DNA of 64,000 nucleotides from Burkholderia sp. PAMC 26561 (lineage in GTDB: Bacteria; Pseudomonadota; Gammaproteobacteria; Burkholderiales; Burkholderiaceae): NCBI RefSeq assembly GCF_001557535.2, contig NZ_CP014307.1, positions 1,240,001-1,304,000 of the forward strand. Reading direction: 5' to 3'. How positions within the stretch are numbered: position 1 is the stretch's first letter; every line of letters starts with the position of its first letter. The notes beneath the pieces were generated by a model. That model did not search any database and had not been told where the DNA came from. It saw nothing but the letters and a program-made list of their open reading frames with translations. This document shows positions 26,104 to 35,205 of the stretch, one piece after another. The position numbers and the translations under genes were made by a program.

Positions 26104-27426
26104 TCAAAGCGCTTGATCCCGGTTCGCGATCCGCGCCGGCAAGCCGAACAGAATCAGCAATGCAGCGAGGATCAGGACGGTGGCGATGGCATACAGGCCG
26201 CCCGACGTGGCGCCGGTGAGATCGACTACCTTGCCGACCAGATACGGACTGATAATCCCGCCCAGATTGCCGATGGAGTTGATCAGCGCGATGCCGCCCG
26301 CCGCTGCCGTACCGCTGAGAAACGCGGGCGGGAGGGTCCAGAAGACGGGCAGGCAGCCGATCGCGCCAACCGACGCAATCACAAGCGAGATCATGGCGAG
26401 CGTGGTGTCGTGCGCGAAGTACGCGCTCAGCGCATAACCGATACCGCCCACCGCCACCGCCAGCCCGAGATGCCAGCGGCGCTCGCCGTGCCGGTCCGAA
26501 CTCTTTCCGAGCGCGACCATGCCGATGCCGGCCACCGCATACGGAATCGCTGTGAGCAAGCCGATGGTCATGGGGCTCGTGATGCCGGTGTTCTTGATGA
26601 GTTGCGGCATCCAGAAGGTGAGGCCGTACAAACCCATCAGCATGAAGAGATAGGTCAGCGAGAGCAGGAGGGTGCCGGGCTGGCGCATCGCATCGATGAA
26701 TCTATGCGACGTGCCCTTGTCCTCACGATCGATATTCGCCTGCATGACGGCTTTTTCTTCGGCGCTGAGCCACTTTGCGTTGCTGATACGGTCATCGAGG
26801 ATCGCGAGCACGAGCAAGCCGAGCAGCGCCGTCGGCAAGCCTTCGAGCACGAACAGCCATTGCCATCCGGCAAGTCCGCCGACGCCCGCGAAGCGCGTCA
26901 TGATGAAGCCCGACAACGGGCCGCCGATCACGCCGGAAATGGATATCGACGTCATGAAAAGCGCATTGATTCGTGCGCGCCGCTTTGCCGGAAACCAGTA
27001 CGTGAAGTACAGGATGATGCCGGGCAGAAACCCGGCTTCGGTCGCGCCAATCACGAAGCGCAGCACGTAGAACCATGTCTCCGATGTCACGAACATCATC
27101 GCCGCCGACGCAATGCCCCACGAGATCATGATCCGCGCAATCCAGACCCGCGCGCCGACGCGGCTCAGGATCAGGTTGCTCGGGATCTCGAAGATGAAAT
27201 AACCCACGAAGAAGATGCTCGCGCCGAAACCATACGCAGCGTTCGAGAGGCCGAGATCGCCCTGCATCTGGAGTTTGGCGAAGCTGATGTTGACGCGGTC
27301 GAAGTACGCAAAGATGAAGCAGACGATCAGCAAGGGCACGATCCGCCAGACAGCCTTGCGATACGCGTTTTCTTCGAGCGCGCTGGCTTCTGCCGCGCTC
27401 CCGGCGAGTGGAATCGATCCCGACAT
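26104..27426 (-). CDS. MFS transporter, anion:cation symporter (ACS/phthalate permease) type
   Basis: A 440-residue carrier with twelve spans. IVCFIFAYFDRVNISFAKLQ in the first span and the FIFEIPSNLILSRVGAR loop are hallmarks of ACS-family carriers for organic acids such as tartrate, glucarate or phthalate. A strong AGGAG precedes the ATG. It lies between an SDR dehydrogenase (46 bp upstream) and an IclR regulator, forming an uptake-oxidation-regulation unit. Confidence 0.9.
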   Translation of the reverse strand: MSGSIPLAGSAAEASALEENAYRKAVWRIVPLLIVCFIFAYFDRVNISFAKLQMQGDLGLSNAAYGFGASIFFVGYFIFEIPSNLILSRVGARVWIARIMISWGIASAAMMFVTSETWFYVLRFVIGATEAGFLPGIILYFTYWFPAKRRARINALFMTSISISGVIGGPLSGFIMTRFAGVGGLAGWQWLFVLEGLPTALLGLLVLAILDDRISNAKWLSAEEKAVMQANIDREDKGTSHRFIDAMRQPGTLLLSLTYLFMLMGLYGLTFWMPQLIKNTGITSPMTIGLLTAIPYAVAGIGMVALGKSSDRHGERRWHLGLAVAVGGIGYALSAYFAHDTTLAMISLVIASVGAIGCLPVFWTLPPAFLSGTAAAGGIALINSIGNLGGIISPYLVGKVVDLTGATSGGLYAIATVLILAALLILFGLPARIANRDQAL

Positions 27427-27472
27427 GGGGCGGTCTCCTGAGGTGTGTAGTTGTTATCGGCAGGAGCGCGGA

Positions 27473-28243
27473 TCAGTTCGACCAGCCGCCGTCGATCATA
27501 TGGATTGTGCCGGTGGTGAATCCGGATTCGTCGGAGGCGAGATAGGTGACGAGCGCCGCCACTTCCTCCGCACGACCAACGCGTCCAATAGGCTGGCGCG
27601 CAACAAACGCTGCCCGAACCTTCTCTTCGTCCACGTTGGACGCCGCCGCCTGCGTCGCGATACGCCCGCGCAGCGACGGCGACTCGATGGTTCCCGGGCA
27701 GATCGCGTTGCACCGGATCGCCTGGCCGACGAAATCGGCGGCAACGGACTTCGTCAAGCCGATCACAGCCGCCTTCGATGCCCCATATGCGAAGCGGTTC
27801 GGCACGCCTTTCACGCTCGACGCCGCCGATGCCATGTTGATGATCGACGCGCCTTTGCCGCTTGCCAGCATGCCCGGCAGGTAAGCGCGAATGGTCCGGT
27901 ACATGGCCTTGACGTTCAGGTCGAAGCTGAAATCCCAGTCCTTGTCGTCGCACTTCAGGATGTTGCCGTCGGCCACGAACCCGGCGCAGTTGAACAGCAC
28001 GTCGATAGGGCCGGTCTTCGCGGCGAACGCGGCAATATCGGCGGCATCGAGCACATCCAGACGCGCGGTGCGCAAGGTCGAGCCCGCGCCGGCGTCACGC
28101 GCGAGTTCTGCGAGCGCTTCTTCGTTGATGTCGGTAGCCCAGACAGTTGCGCCCTCTGCCGCCAGCATCAGCGCTGAGGCCCGCCCAATGCCGTTTCCAG
28201 CCGCCGTCACCACCACATTCTTGCCTTCGACCCGCTTGACCAT
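27473..28243 (-). CDS. SDR family NAD(P)-dependent oxidoreductase
   Basis: A 256-residue classical short-chain dehydrogenase. The cofactor motif is TAAGNGIGRASAL near residue 13, then DVLFNCAGFVADG, the catalytic Ser in SAASSVKGVPN and YGASKAA for Tyr/Lys, with ICPGTIESPSL after it. Overall it resembles 2-keto-3-deoxy-L-fuconate or 3-hydroxybutyrate (DHRS6-like) dehydrogenases. AAAGGAG upstream fixes the start at 28243. First gene of the SDR-MFS-IclR unit, suggesting use of a sugar acid or hydroxy acid. Confidence 0.9.
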   Translation of the reverse strand: MVKRVEGKNVVVTAAGNGIGRASALMLAAEGATVWATDINEEALAELARDAGAGSTLRTARLDVLDAADIAAFAAKTGPIDVLFNCAGFVADGNILKCDDKDWDFSFDLNVKAMYRTIRAYLPGMLASGKGASIINMASAASSVKGVPNRFAYGASKAAVIGLTKSVAADFVGQAIRCNAICPGTIESPSLRGRIATQAAASNVDEEKVRAAFVARQPIGRVGRAEEVAALVTYLASDESGFTTGTIHMIDGGWSN

Positions 28244-28443
28244 TGCCGCTCCTTTCACGTTGTCAGGTTCCATCGAACGCAGCATTCCGTTCGATTCCAA
28301 CGCTGATTTTCACATATGAAAATGTTTTTTATAAGTGAAGGTAAACGCGGAGTTACGGCTTCTTCCCGAAAATCCGGCTTTTCCCGCCGATCCCGAACAG
28401 ACACCATAATGTCGTTCGCCCGTTACTTCGCCGGACCTTCTGA

Positions 28444-29508
28444 ATGACTGAAATCAAGCTGAACGCCAACCCGTCGCCGCGCCTGACAAGCCTTTCCCAT
28501 GGCGGCGGCTGCGGCTGCAAGATCGCGCCGGGGCTCCTTGCCGACCTGCTCAAGCGCAGCACGCCCATGGCCTTGTTTCCCGATCTGCTGGTCGGCAACG
28601 ACACGGCGGATGACGCGGCGGTTTACCGGTTGAACGACGAGCAGGCGATCGTCGCGACGACCGACTTCTTCATGCCGATCGTCGACGACCCCTACGATTT
28701 CGGCCGCATCGCCGCAACCAACGCGCTTTCCGACGTCTACGCGATGGGCGGCAAGCCGATCCTGGCTTTGGCGCTCGTCGGCATGCCGATCAACGTTTTA
28801 CCGCACGACGTGATCGCAGCCGTCCTCAAGGGCGGCGAATCCATTTGCGCTGAGGCGGGCATTCCTGTTGCCGGCGGCCATTCCATCGATTCGGTCGAAC
28901 CTATATATGGTCTTGCTGCAATCGGACTGGTGCATCCGAAGCGGGTGAAGCGCAACGCGGCGGCGCGCGCCGGCGACGTGCTGATCCTCGGCAAACCGCT
29001 GGGCGTGGGGGTTTTATCGGCGGCGCTGAAAAAGGATCAACTCGATGCCGCGGGGTACGCCGCCATGATCGCCGCCACGACCAAGCTCAACCGGCCGGGC
29101 GCGGATCTCGCGGCGCTGGACGCAGTCCATGCGCTGACCGATATCACCGGCTTCGGCCTGCTCGGCCATACGCTCGAACTCAGCCGGGGAGCGAGGCTGA
29201 CCGCGCGGATCCGCTACAGCGATCTGCCGTGGCTGCCGGGCGTCGAGGCTTTCGCGAAGGCGGGGGTGTTCACGGGCGCATCGGGGCGCAACTGGGCGGC
29301 GTATGGCAAGGACATCCGGCTGGCGTCGTCGTTGCACGATATGGCACAAACCCTGCTCACCGATCCGCAGACTTCGGGCGGCCTGCTGGTATCGTGTGCG
29401 CCTGAAGCGGTTGACGAAGTCCTTGCCATCTTCCGCGCGGACGGCTTCGACGAAGCGGCTGTGATCGGAGAAATGATCGACGGCGAAAGCCGCGTCGAAG
29501 TGGTCTGA
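28444..29508 (+). CDS. selD: Selenide, water dikinase (selenophosphate synthetase)
   Basis: A 354-residue enzyme that makes selenophosphate from selenide and ATP for selenocysteine or 2-selenouridine synthesis. The N-terminal loop SHGGGCGCKIAPGLL holds the active-site Cys23 and Lys26, equivalent to E. coli Cys17 and Lys20; here the key residue is Cys, not Sec. VGNDTADDAAVYRL and IVATTDFFMPIVDDPYDFG bind ATP-Mg. No selA, selB or selU gene is within this window, so its partner is elsewhere. Translation starts within TGAATGAC with little ribosome-site sequence. Divergent from the SDR operon. Confidence 0.95.
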   Translation: MTEIKLNANPSPRLTSLSHGGGCGCKIAPGLLADLLKRSTPMALFPDLLVGNDTADDAAVYRLNDEQAIVATTDFFMPIVDDPYDFGRIAATNALSDVYAMGGKPILALALVGMPINVLPHDVIAAVLKGGESICAEAGIPVAGGHSIDSVEPIYGLAAIGLVHPKRVKRNAAARAGDVLILGKPLGVGVLSAALKKDQLDAAGYAAMIAATTKLNRPGADLAALDAVHALTDITGFGLLGHTLELSRGARLTARIRYSDLPWLPGVEAFAKAGVFTGASGRNWAAYGKDIRLASSLHDMAQTLLTDPQTSGGLLVSCAPEAVDEVLAIFRADGFDEAAVIGEMIDGESRVEVV

Positions 29509-29569
29509 ATCCGCGACTTCCACCCAAGTTCATCACGTTCAAAAAACCTGAACACTCGCCGGGAGCCCG

Positions 29570-30514
29570 ATGAAAGAAGAATCGCCGAAGGCCATTTTTT
29601 ACGCGCTCGCCGCCAACTTCGGCATTGCCGTGTGCAAGTTCGGCGCGGCGGCGTTCACGGGCTCCGGCTCCATGTTCGCCGAAGCGATTCACTCGACCGC
29701 CGATTGCGGCAACCAGCTTCTTCTCCTGTTCGGCCTCAAACGCTCGCAGGCGCCCGCCGACGTGCTGCATCCGCTCGGCTCGGGCCGCGAGATCTACTTT
29801 TATTCGATGCTCGTTGCGTTGCTGCTGTTTTTTGTCGGCGGCGCGTTCTCTGTTTATGAAGGCGTGCATCGGATCTCGGCGCATGAGCCGGTCACGAATC
29901 CCATTGTTGCGCTGGTCGTGCTTGGTATTTCCGTCGTGCTCGAAGCGTTTTCACTTGCCGGCGCGTTGAAGGAGATCCGCAAGACCTCCGGCAACAAATC
30001 GCTCTGGCGATGGTTCCGCGAAACGCGTGAGTCCGAACTGATCGTCGTGACGGGCGAAGATGTCGCGGCGCTGGCCGGTCTGGCAATCGCGTTCTGCGCG
30101 GTGCTGATGACCATGATCACCGGCAACTCCGTTTATGACGCAGCGGGTTCCATCGGCGTGGGTGTGTTGCTGATGGTGATCGCGTATCTGGTCGCACGCG
30201 AAGTCAAGTCGATGATCGTGGGTGAATCAGCAAGTCCGGAAGTGCGCAGGGCGATCGATGCACATCTGCGCGCGCGTCCGGAAATCGTCCGCGTGCTCAA
30301 CCTGATCACGCTGCAGTGGGGCAAGCAGATCGTGGTCGCGGTGCAGGCCGAGATGGTGGAATACGAAAGCGGCCGCGCCATGGTCGATGCCATCAACGTG
30401 ATCGAAGAGGACCTGCAGCGCGCGTTTCCTGAAGCGCGCTGGGTGTTTTTCGAACCGGACATTGCACGCGCGCCGGGAACGAAAACCGAAGACCGCACAG
30501 AAGCGCAGGCCTGA
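29570..30514 (+). CDS. Cation diffusion facilitator family metal transporter
   Basis: A 314-residue inner-membrane CDF protein with about six spans. Metal-site residues appear in AIHSTADCGNQ (span 2) and GEDVAALAGLAIAF (span 5), HxxxD and ExD variants as in the SLC30A9-like branch rather than the DxxxD/HxxxD of FieF. The C-terminal 90 residues form the ferredoxin-like dimer domain (RARPEIVRVLNLITLQWG). Starts 61 bp after selD, possibly cotranscribed. The exported metal, probably Zn, Fe or Mn, cannot be assigned. Confidence 0.87.
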   Translation: MKEESPKAIFYALAANFGIAVCKFGAAAFTGSGSMFAEAIHSTADCGNQLLLLFGLKRSQAPADVLHPLGSGREIYFYSMLVALLLFFVGGAFSVYEGVHRISAHEPVTNPIVALVVLGISVVLEAFSLAGALKEIRKTSGNKSLWRWFRETRESELIVVTGEDVAALAGLAIAFCAVLMTMITGNSVYDAAGSIGVGVLLMVIAYLVAREVKSMIVGESASPEVRRAIDAHLRARPEIVRVLNLITLQWGKQIVVAVQAEMVEYESGRAMVDAINVIEEDLQRAFPEARWVFFEPDIARAPGTKTEDRTEAQA

Positions 30515-30534
30515 CGCGACGGGCCTGCAAACGA

Positions 30535-30828
30535 TCACGGCAAATGCGCCGGAGGGCGATCGTGGTGCGGCCGCGGCGTGTCCGGTGTATCGGGCAATTG
30601 CGTGTTGCCGGTTGCCGGAAGCTGCGTGGTGCCTTCATCGAGTGTCATCATGCTACCGGGGTCGCTTACCGACGCCCCCGCCGGCGGCGCGGTTTTCAGG
30701 TCCCTCGCGCTACCCGGGGTGTGGGCGGCAACTGCACGTCCGGGCGTGAGAAGTGCTAGCAGCAGCCCGGCCGCGGCAAGCGCGGCGGCCGTCAGAAGCC
30801 TGGCAGTTGGCTGGTTCTGGACTCGCAT
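30535..30828 (-). CDS. Hypothetical small secreted protein
   Basis: A 97-residue protein with a signal peptide (LLTAAALAAAGLLLALLTPG, cleaved near AVAA) followed by a Pro/Thr-rich mature region with no recognisable domain. GGACC precedes the ATG. The mature part is low in complexity. No function can be proposed. Confidence 0.5.
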   Translation of the reverse strand: MRVQNQPTARLLTAAALAAAGLLLALLTPGRAVAAHTPGSARDLKTAPPAGASVSDPGSMMTLDEGTTQLPATGNTQLPDTPDTPRPHHDRPPAHLP

Positions 30829-30965
30829 GCGAAGGTCCGGTAGTTTTGATCAGACCTTTCATGCACGAAGTATTCCAGCTTGTACTGCGATGACCGCAGG
30901 TTCAATCGTGCTCGAGGCCGAGCGCATCCGTTGCGGAATCCATAACAGAGTTCCTCATCCCGCCT

Positions 30966-33611
30966 ATGCGCAAAATTGTCCTTTCCATTTCCCTTCTTTT
31001 CGCGTTTGCCCTGAACGGTGCTTTGTCTTTTCCGGCAATCGCCGCAACCAGCGCAAGCAGCGCTGCAAAGCAGGCGCCCGTGGCATTGACACCCGAACAG
31101 GCGCGCACCGCGCTGGCGGTGCTCAACGATCCCGCACGACGCAGCCAGATCGAAGATACCCTGCGCGCCGTCGCGGCGGCGGGGGCGCTTGCCGTGCCGA
31201 TATCGGCGAGTGATGCCGCGGCGGCCTCCGGCGCAACCGCTGCGAGCGACGCGTCCGCAGCGTCCGGTGCATCGGGCGCGGCGGGCGTCCTGGCGAAGTC
31301 GCTGACGAGCAACGGACTTGCGTCGCAGATCACGCACCAGGCCAGCTCCTGGATGGTCGAGATCAGCACTGGCTTGCGCCGCTCGGTGACGGCGCTCCTC
31401 GACTATGGATCGGTCATCCAGTGGTGGCGTCAGCGCACCGCGACCGAAAGCGGCCGGGCGCTCGTGGGCGAGGTGTTTTGGGCCATCCTCGTATCGCTGT
31501 TGCCTGCATTGCTGCTCGAATACCTGAGCGCCCGGCTCGTGCGCGGGCAGCGTGCGCGGATTGCGGCGAGGGGAATCGTCGATGTCGATGACACCCAGCC
31601 CGAGCTCAAGAAGGACGAACGCGCGGCCGTGCATGCGGAAGCCGTGGCGGAACGCTCCGGCAACGAGGTTGCCATCCAGATTGCAGAGCAAAAGGCCGAT
31701 ACCGCCCGTGGCGTGCGCCACGCCGCGCGTCACTGGACCTTGCTGCAACGTTTGCCGAGCGCGATCCTGCACAGCCTGCTCGCGCTGCTGCCGCTGGTCG
31801 TCTTCACGATTGCGGCGACGGTGCTGATGTCCATCTTCATCGATGAGGGCACGCCCCAGGGCCGCTCCGTCGCAGCGCTCGTCGATGTCTATCTGATCTG
31901 CCGCGGCATCGTGATCGCGAGCGGGTTCTTCTTCGCGCCGCGTGCTCCGGGTCTGCGCCTCATTCAGATGAGCGATGAATCCGCCGCTTTTACACATCAC
32001 TGGCTGGTCGCGATCGTCTCGGTCGCGGGTGCGGGCATTGCGCTTGCCGAGGGCGCCGCGCCACTGGGACTGACCAACGTCGCACATGATTCGATCATCA
32101 AGGCGGTTGCGCTGGTGGTCCACGTGCTGATTGCCATCGTGATACTGAAATGTCGCGTGACCGTCGCGCAATGGATTCGCGACAGCATGCGCGGACGCCG
32201 TCCGTTTGTGTTGTTCGGCAACTGGATCGCCGACATGTGGGCCGTCGCCGCCGTGTTCCTGGTGATGGCGCTGTGGTTCGTCTGGGCACTCGACGTACAC
32301 AACGGTTACCGCACGCTGTTTCATCTTTTCGGGGTGTCGCTGCTCGTGCTCGTCGCCGCGCGCGTGATCGCGATCGTGGTGTTCGGCGCGCTTGGACACA
32401 TGTTCCACACGGCCGCCGAAGAAGAGGATCTCGCAACGAAGTCGATCGCGCACCGGCATGCATACCGCTACTACCCGCTGCTGCGGCGCGTCCTGCAAAC
32501 ATTGATCATCATAGGGCTCGTCCTGACGCTGCTGCAGGTCTGGGGCCTGCACGTCTTCTCGCTGTTTTCATCGGGCGGCGTGGGACACAGGCTTGCTTCG
32601 GCGCTGATCACGATTGCCGTGGCTGCGCTATTCGCCGTGATCGTGTGGGAAGGCGCCAACGTGCTGGTCGAGCAGCGGCTCGAGCGCTGGACCGCGAGCG
32701 GCGACCGCTTGCGCGCGGCGCGGCTCCAGACCCTCCTGCCGATGATGCGCACGGCGCTTTTCATCGTGATCGCGATGGTCGTTGTCATGACCGGACTCAG
32801 CGAGATCGGCGTGAACACGGGGCCGTTGCTCGCGAGCGCGAGCATCTTCGGCGTGGCGCTTGGTTTCGGTTCACAAAAGCTCGTGCAGGATCTGATCACC
32901 GGTATCTTCCTGTTGATGGAAAACGCCATGCAGGTCGGCGATTCGGTCACGCTCGCGGGCGTGTCGGGAACGGTCGAGTATCTGTCGATACGGACCGTGC
33001 GTCTGCGCGGCGGCGACGGGTCGCTTTTCACCGTGCCGTTCAGTTCGGTATCGACGGTGAACAATACGAATCGCGGCATTGGCAATGCGGCGGTCCGCGT
33101 GAGCATTGCGCTCGGGCAGGATATCGGACTGGCATCGGATACGCTCAAGGAGATCGGCGCTTCGCTGCGTGAGGACGATGCATTCAAGGACGGCATTCTC
33201 TCGGACTTCAGCCTCTGGGGCGTCGACGCGGTCGATGGCTCGACCGTCACGCTCGCCGGCCAGATCCAGTGCCGCGATACCGCGCGATGGGGCGTGCAGC
33301 GCGAGTTCAACCGGCGCATCGTGGATCGCTTCACGCAAGCCGGTATCGAGATTGCCAATCCGCAGCGCAACTTCCTGATCTTCAACAGCGCGGACGGCGA
33401 GGAACTGGCCGCGCGCTCGAAGGGCAGCGAAGAGGGCGAGTTGCTGAATGCGCCCGCACAAGCGCAAGCAACGGACAGTGCAGGGCGTGATCCCTACAAC
33501 GACGCGGCCGTCGACAGCGAAGCCGATCAATCCACTTTGCGCGGCGCACGTACGAGTACGGGCGAGCCTTCGAACTCGCCGCCTGATCGCTCGAAGCCGA
33601 GCCGCTCGTAG
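30966..33611 (+). CDS. Large mechanosensitive channel, MscS family (YbiO-like)
   Basis: An 881-residue MscS-type channel. Residues 1-27 are a signal peptide (ending AIA), followed by an Ala/Ser-rich periplasmic stretch, then about ten membrane spans from residue ~165. The pore helix and MscS beta domain are seen in LLASASIFGVALGFGSQKLVQDLITGIFLL, MQVGDSVTLAGVSGTVE and TVPFSSVSTVNNTNRG near residues 620-705, then the alpha/beta vestibule. The C-terminal ~80 residues are acidic and likely disordered. Size and layout match YbiO/YnaI-class channels that release solutes on osmotic downshock. Its 3' end overlaps a convergent GNAT gene. Confidence 0.92.
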   Translation: MRKIVLSISLLFAFALNGALSFPAIAATSASSAAKQAPVALTPEQARTALAVLNDPARRSQIEDTLRAVAAAGALAVPISASDAAAASGATAASDASAASGASGAAGVLAKSLTSNGLASQITHQASSWMVEISTGLRRSVTALLDYGSVIQWWRQRTATESGRALVGEVFWAILVSLLPALLLEYLSARLVRGQRARIAARGIVDVDDTQPELKKDERAAVHAEAVAERSGNEVAIQIAEQKADTARGVRHAARHWTLLQRLPSAILHSLLALLPLVVFTIAATVLMSIFIDEGTPQGRSVAALVDVYLICRGIVIASGFFFAPRAPGLRLIQMSDESAAFTHHWLVAIVSVAGAGIALAEGAAPLGLTNVAHDSIIKAVALVVHVLIAIVILKCRVTVAQWIRDSMRGRRPFVLFGNWIADMWAVAAVFLVMALWFVWALDVHNGYRTLFHLFGVSLLVLVAARVIAIVVFGALGHMFHTAAEEEDLATKSIAHRHAYRYYPLLRRVLQTLIIIGLVLTLLQVWGLHVFSLFSSGGVGHRLASALITIAVAALFAVIVWEGANVLVEQRLERWTASGDRLRAARLQTLLPMMRTALFIVIAMVVVMTGLSEIGVNTGPLLASASIFGVALGFGSQKLVQDLITGIFLLMENAMQVGDSVTLAGVSGTVEYLSIRTVRLRGGDGSLFTVPFSSVSTVNNTNRGIGNAAVRVSIALGQDIGLASDTLKEIGASLREDDAFKDGILSDFSLWGVDAVDGSTVTLAGQIQCRDTARWGVQREFNRRIVDRFTQAGIEIANPQRNFLIFNSADGEELAARSKGSEEGELLNAPAQAQATDSAGRDPYNDAAVDSEADQSTLRGARTSTGEPSNSPPDRSKPSRS

Positions 33612-33901
33612 AACGCCTCGAGCGCCGCGCCGTCCGGCGCGGCGCGATCCACGCCATCGCCTTTCAGCGCCAGCGGCTTTGGCACGAGCGACAGCATCAC
33701 GCCATGCCGGTCGGCCAGCGCGACCAGCCGTTCCATTGCCGCACGAGCATGTCCACGGTGATGCTCCCCCTCCGACCACACCGCTTCGAGCGCGACGGCG
33801 CAATCGCCGTTCGTCTCCAGCCACATCTCGACCTCTTGCCGTTCCTCTACATGACTCGCGTGAAACGCATCGATCATTTTTGAAGCCGCGGTGGCATGCA
33901 T
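33527..33901 (-). CDS. GNAT family N-acetyltransferase (short)
   Basis: A 124-residue protein with the C-terminal GNAT pattern ALEAFYERLGFERSGGEFEG and an acyl-CoA loop region GHARAAMERLVALADRHG. AAGGA upstream supports the start at 33901. Its last 85 bases overlap the 3' end of the convergent MscS gene, and the coding pattern on both strands is plausible there. The family acetylates small molecules or protein amines; substrate unknown. Confidence 0.75.
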   Translation of the reverse strand: MHATAASKMIDAFHASHVEERQEVEMWLETNGDCAVALEAVWSEGEHHRGHARAAMERLVALADRHGVMLSLVPKPLALKGDGVDRAAPDGAALEAFYERLGFERSGGEFEGSPVLVRAPRKVD

Positions 33902-34101
33902 GGAGATCCTTGAAACCCGTGGAAGATGCCTTGCAGGGTAGTGCGTAATCCGTACTTGCAGCAATTTGTATTGCACGCGGCGCTTCTATAATGCTTTCGG
34001 CGAGTGATCCTTACAGTGTCTTACCTGGCATGCGCGTTACACGTCAACAATTCACCTCGCGTTTCACCTGTGTTTCCACATCCTCTTATGGTGCCGCCCA
34101 G

Positions 34102-35205
34102 ATGAAATCAAATGTCCGTTCCTCGTGTCTTCCTCGCATCTTCAAACATTTCCCCGCATCGAGCTTGACCGCCGTCGCCGCGACGCTTGCTTTCAGCGCG
34201 TGTGCGTCAACGTTTGCGCAGGACTCCGACGACTTTCGCAGCAGCAATCATGGAGGGCAGGACGTCAAGGTCATGATCGTTTCCATGTTCGGGCCGGAAG
34301 GTCAGGTCTGGCTCGACAAACTCGGTCCTTGGAAGACGATCAGCGTGCCCGGCCTCTCGCCGGACTACCCGGTCGTGCATTGCAACCGGCAGGAGATTTG
34401 CGTCATGACCACGGGCATGGGGCACGCGAACGCCGCGGCATCGATGATGGCGCTGACCTTCTCCGATAAATTCGATCTGCGCCGCACGTACTTCATGATC
34501 GCGGGCATTGCCGGTATCGATCCAATACAAGGGACGGTTGGTTCGGCGGCGTGGGCGAAATATCTCGTCGACTTCGGAATCCAGTGGGAAGTCGATGCCC
34601 GCGAGAAGCCGGATAGCTGGCCGAGCGGTTATCTCGGCATCAATACCAAGAGCCCTGCAGAGAAGCCACCGCTCGACTACAAGACCGAGGTGTTCCAGTT
34701 GAACCCGGCACTCGCCGATGCGGCGTATGCGTTATCAAAGAATGCCGTGCTCTCCGACAGCGCCGAAGCCCAGGCTGCGCGCGCGGAGTTCGGCTATGCG
34801 CCGGCCAACCAGCCGCCAAAGGTGATCCAGTGCGACACGCTCGCTGGAGACACGTGGTGGTCGGGGAAATATATCGGCGAACGGGCCCGCGACTGGACCA
34901 GGCTGCTCACTGACGGCAAAGGCGTCTATTGCACGACGCAGCAGGAGGACAACGCGACGTACGAAGCGTTGAAGCGCGCGGCGAGCGCCCATAAGGTGGA
35001 TTTGAACCGCGTGGCGGCGGTGCGGACAGGCTCGGACTTTGACCGGCCCTATGAAGGACAGACTGCCTCGGACAATCTGCTGAACTATGCCGCGCAAGGC
35101 GGTTTTACGCCGGCTATCGAAAATCTGTATCGGGCGGGTAATCCGCTGGTGCAGGACATTGCCATGCACTGGGGAGAGTGGCGCGAAGGCGTGCCGCAAC
35201 GCTGA
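34102..35205 (+). CDS. Purine nucleoside permease-like secreted protein (NUP family)
   Basis: A 367-residue protein with an N-terminal signal sequence (SSLTAVAATLAFSACASTFA, cleaved before QDSDD). The body matches the NUP family, a phosphorylase-like fold first described as a fungal nucleoside transporter: VKVMIVSMFGPEGQVWLDKL, then VMTTGMGHANAAASMMAL, YFMIAGIAGIDPIQGTVGSA and RTGSDFDRPY. In bacteria it is exported and may bind or cleave nucleosides. An ATG at 33991 would add 37 residues; the 34102 start gives a compact signal peptide. Confidence 0.85.
   Translation: MKSNVRSSCLPRIFKHFPASSLTAVAATLAFSACASTFAQDSDDFRSSNHGGQDVKVMIVSMFGPEGQVWLDKLGPWKTISVPGLSPDYPVVHCNRQEICVMTTGMGHANAAASMMALTFSDKFDLRRTYFMIAGIAGIDPIQGTVGSAAWAKYLVDFGIQWEVDAREKPDSWPSGYLGINTKSPAEKPPLDYKTEVFQLNPALADAAYALSKNAVLSDSAEAQAARAEFGYAPANQPPKVIQCDTLAGDTWWSGKYIGERARDWTRLLTDGKGVYCTTQQEDNATYEALKRAASAHKVDLNRVAAVRTGSDFDRPYEGQTASDNLLNYAAQGGFTPAIENLYRAGNPLVQDIAMHWGEWREGVPQR

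Noticed and set aside
30792..32552. Minus-strand frame of 586 codons opposite the MscS gene
   Set aside because: The composition (His, Arg, Gln, Asp) is that of an antisense shadow, and MscS motifs on the plus strand are clear.
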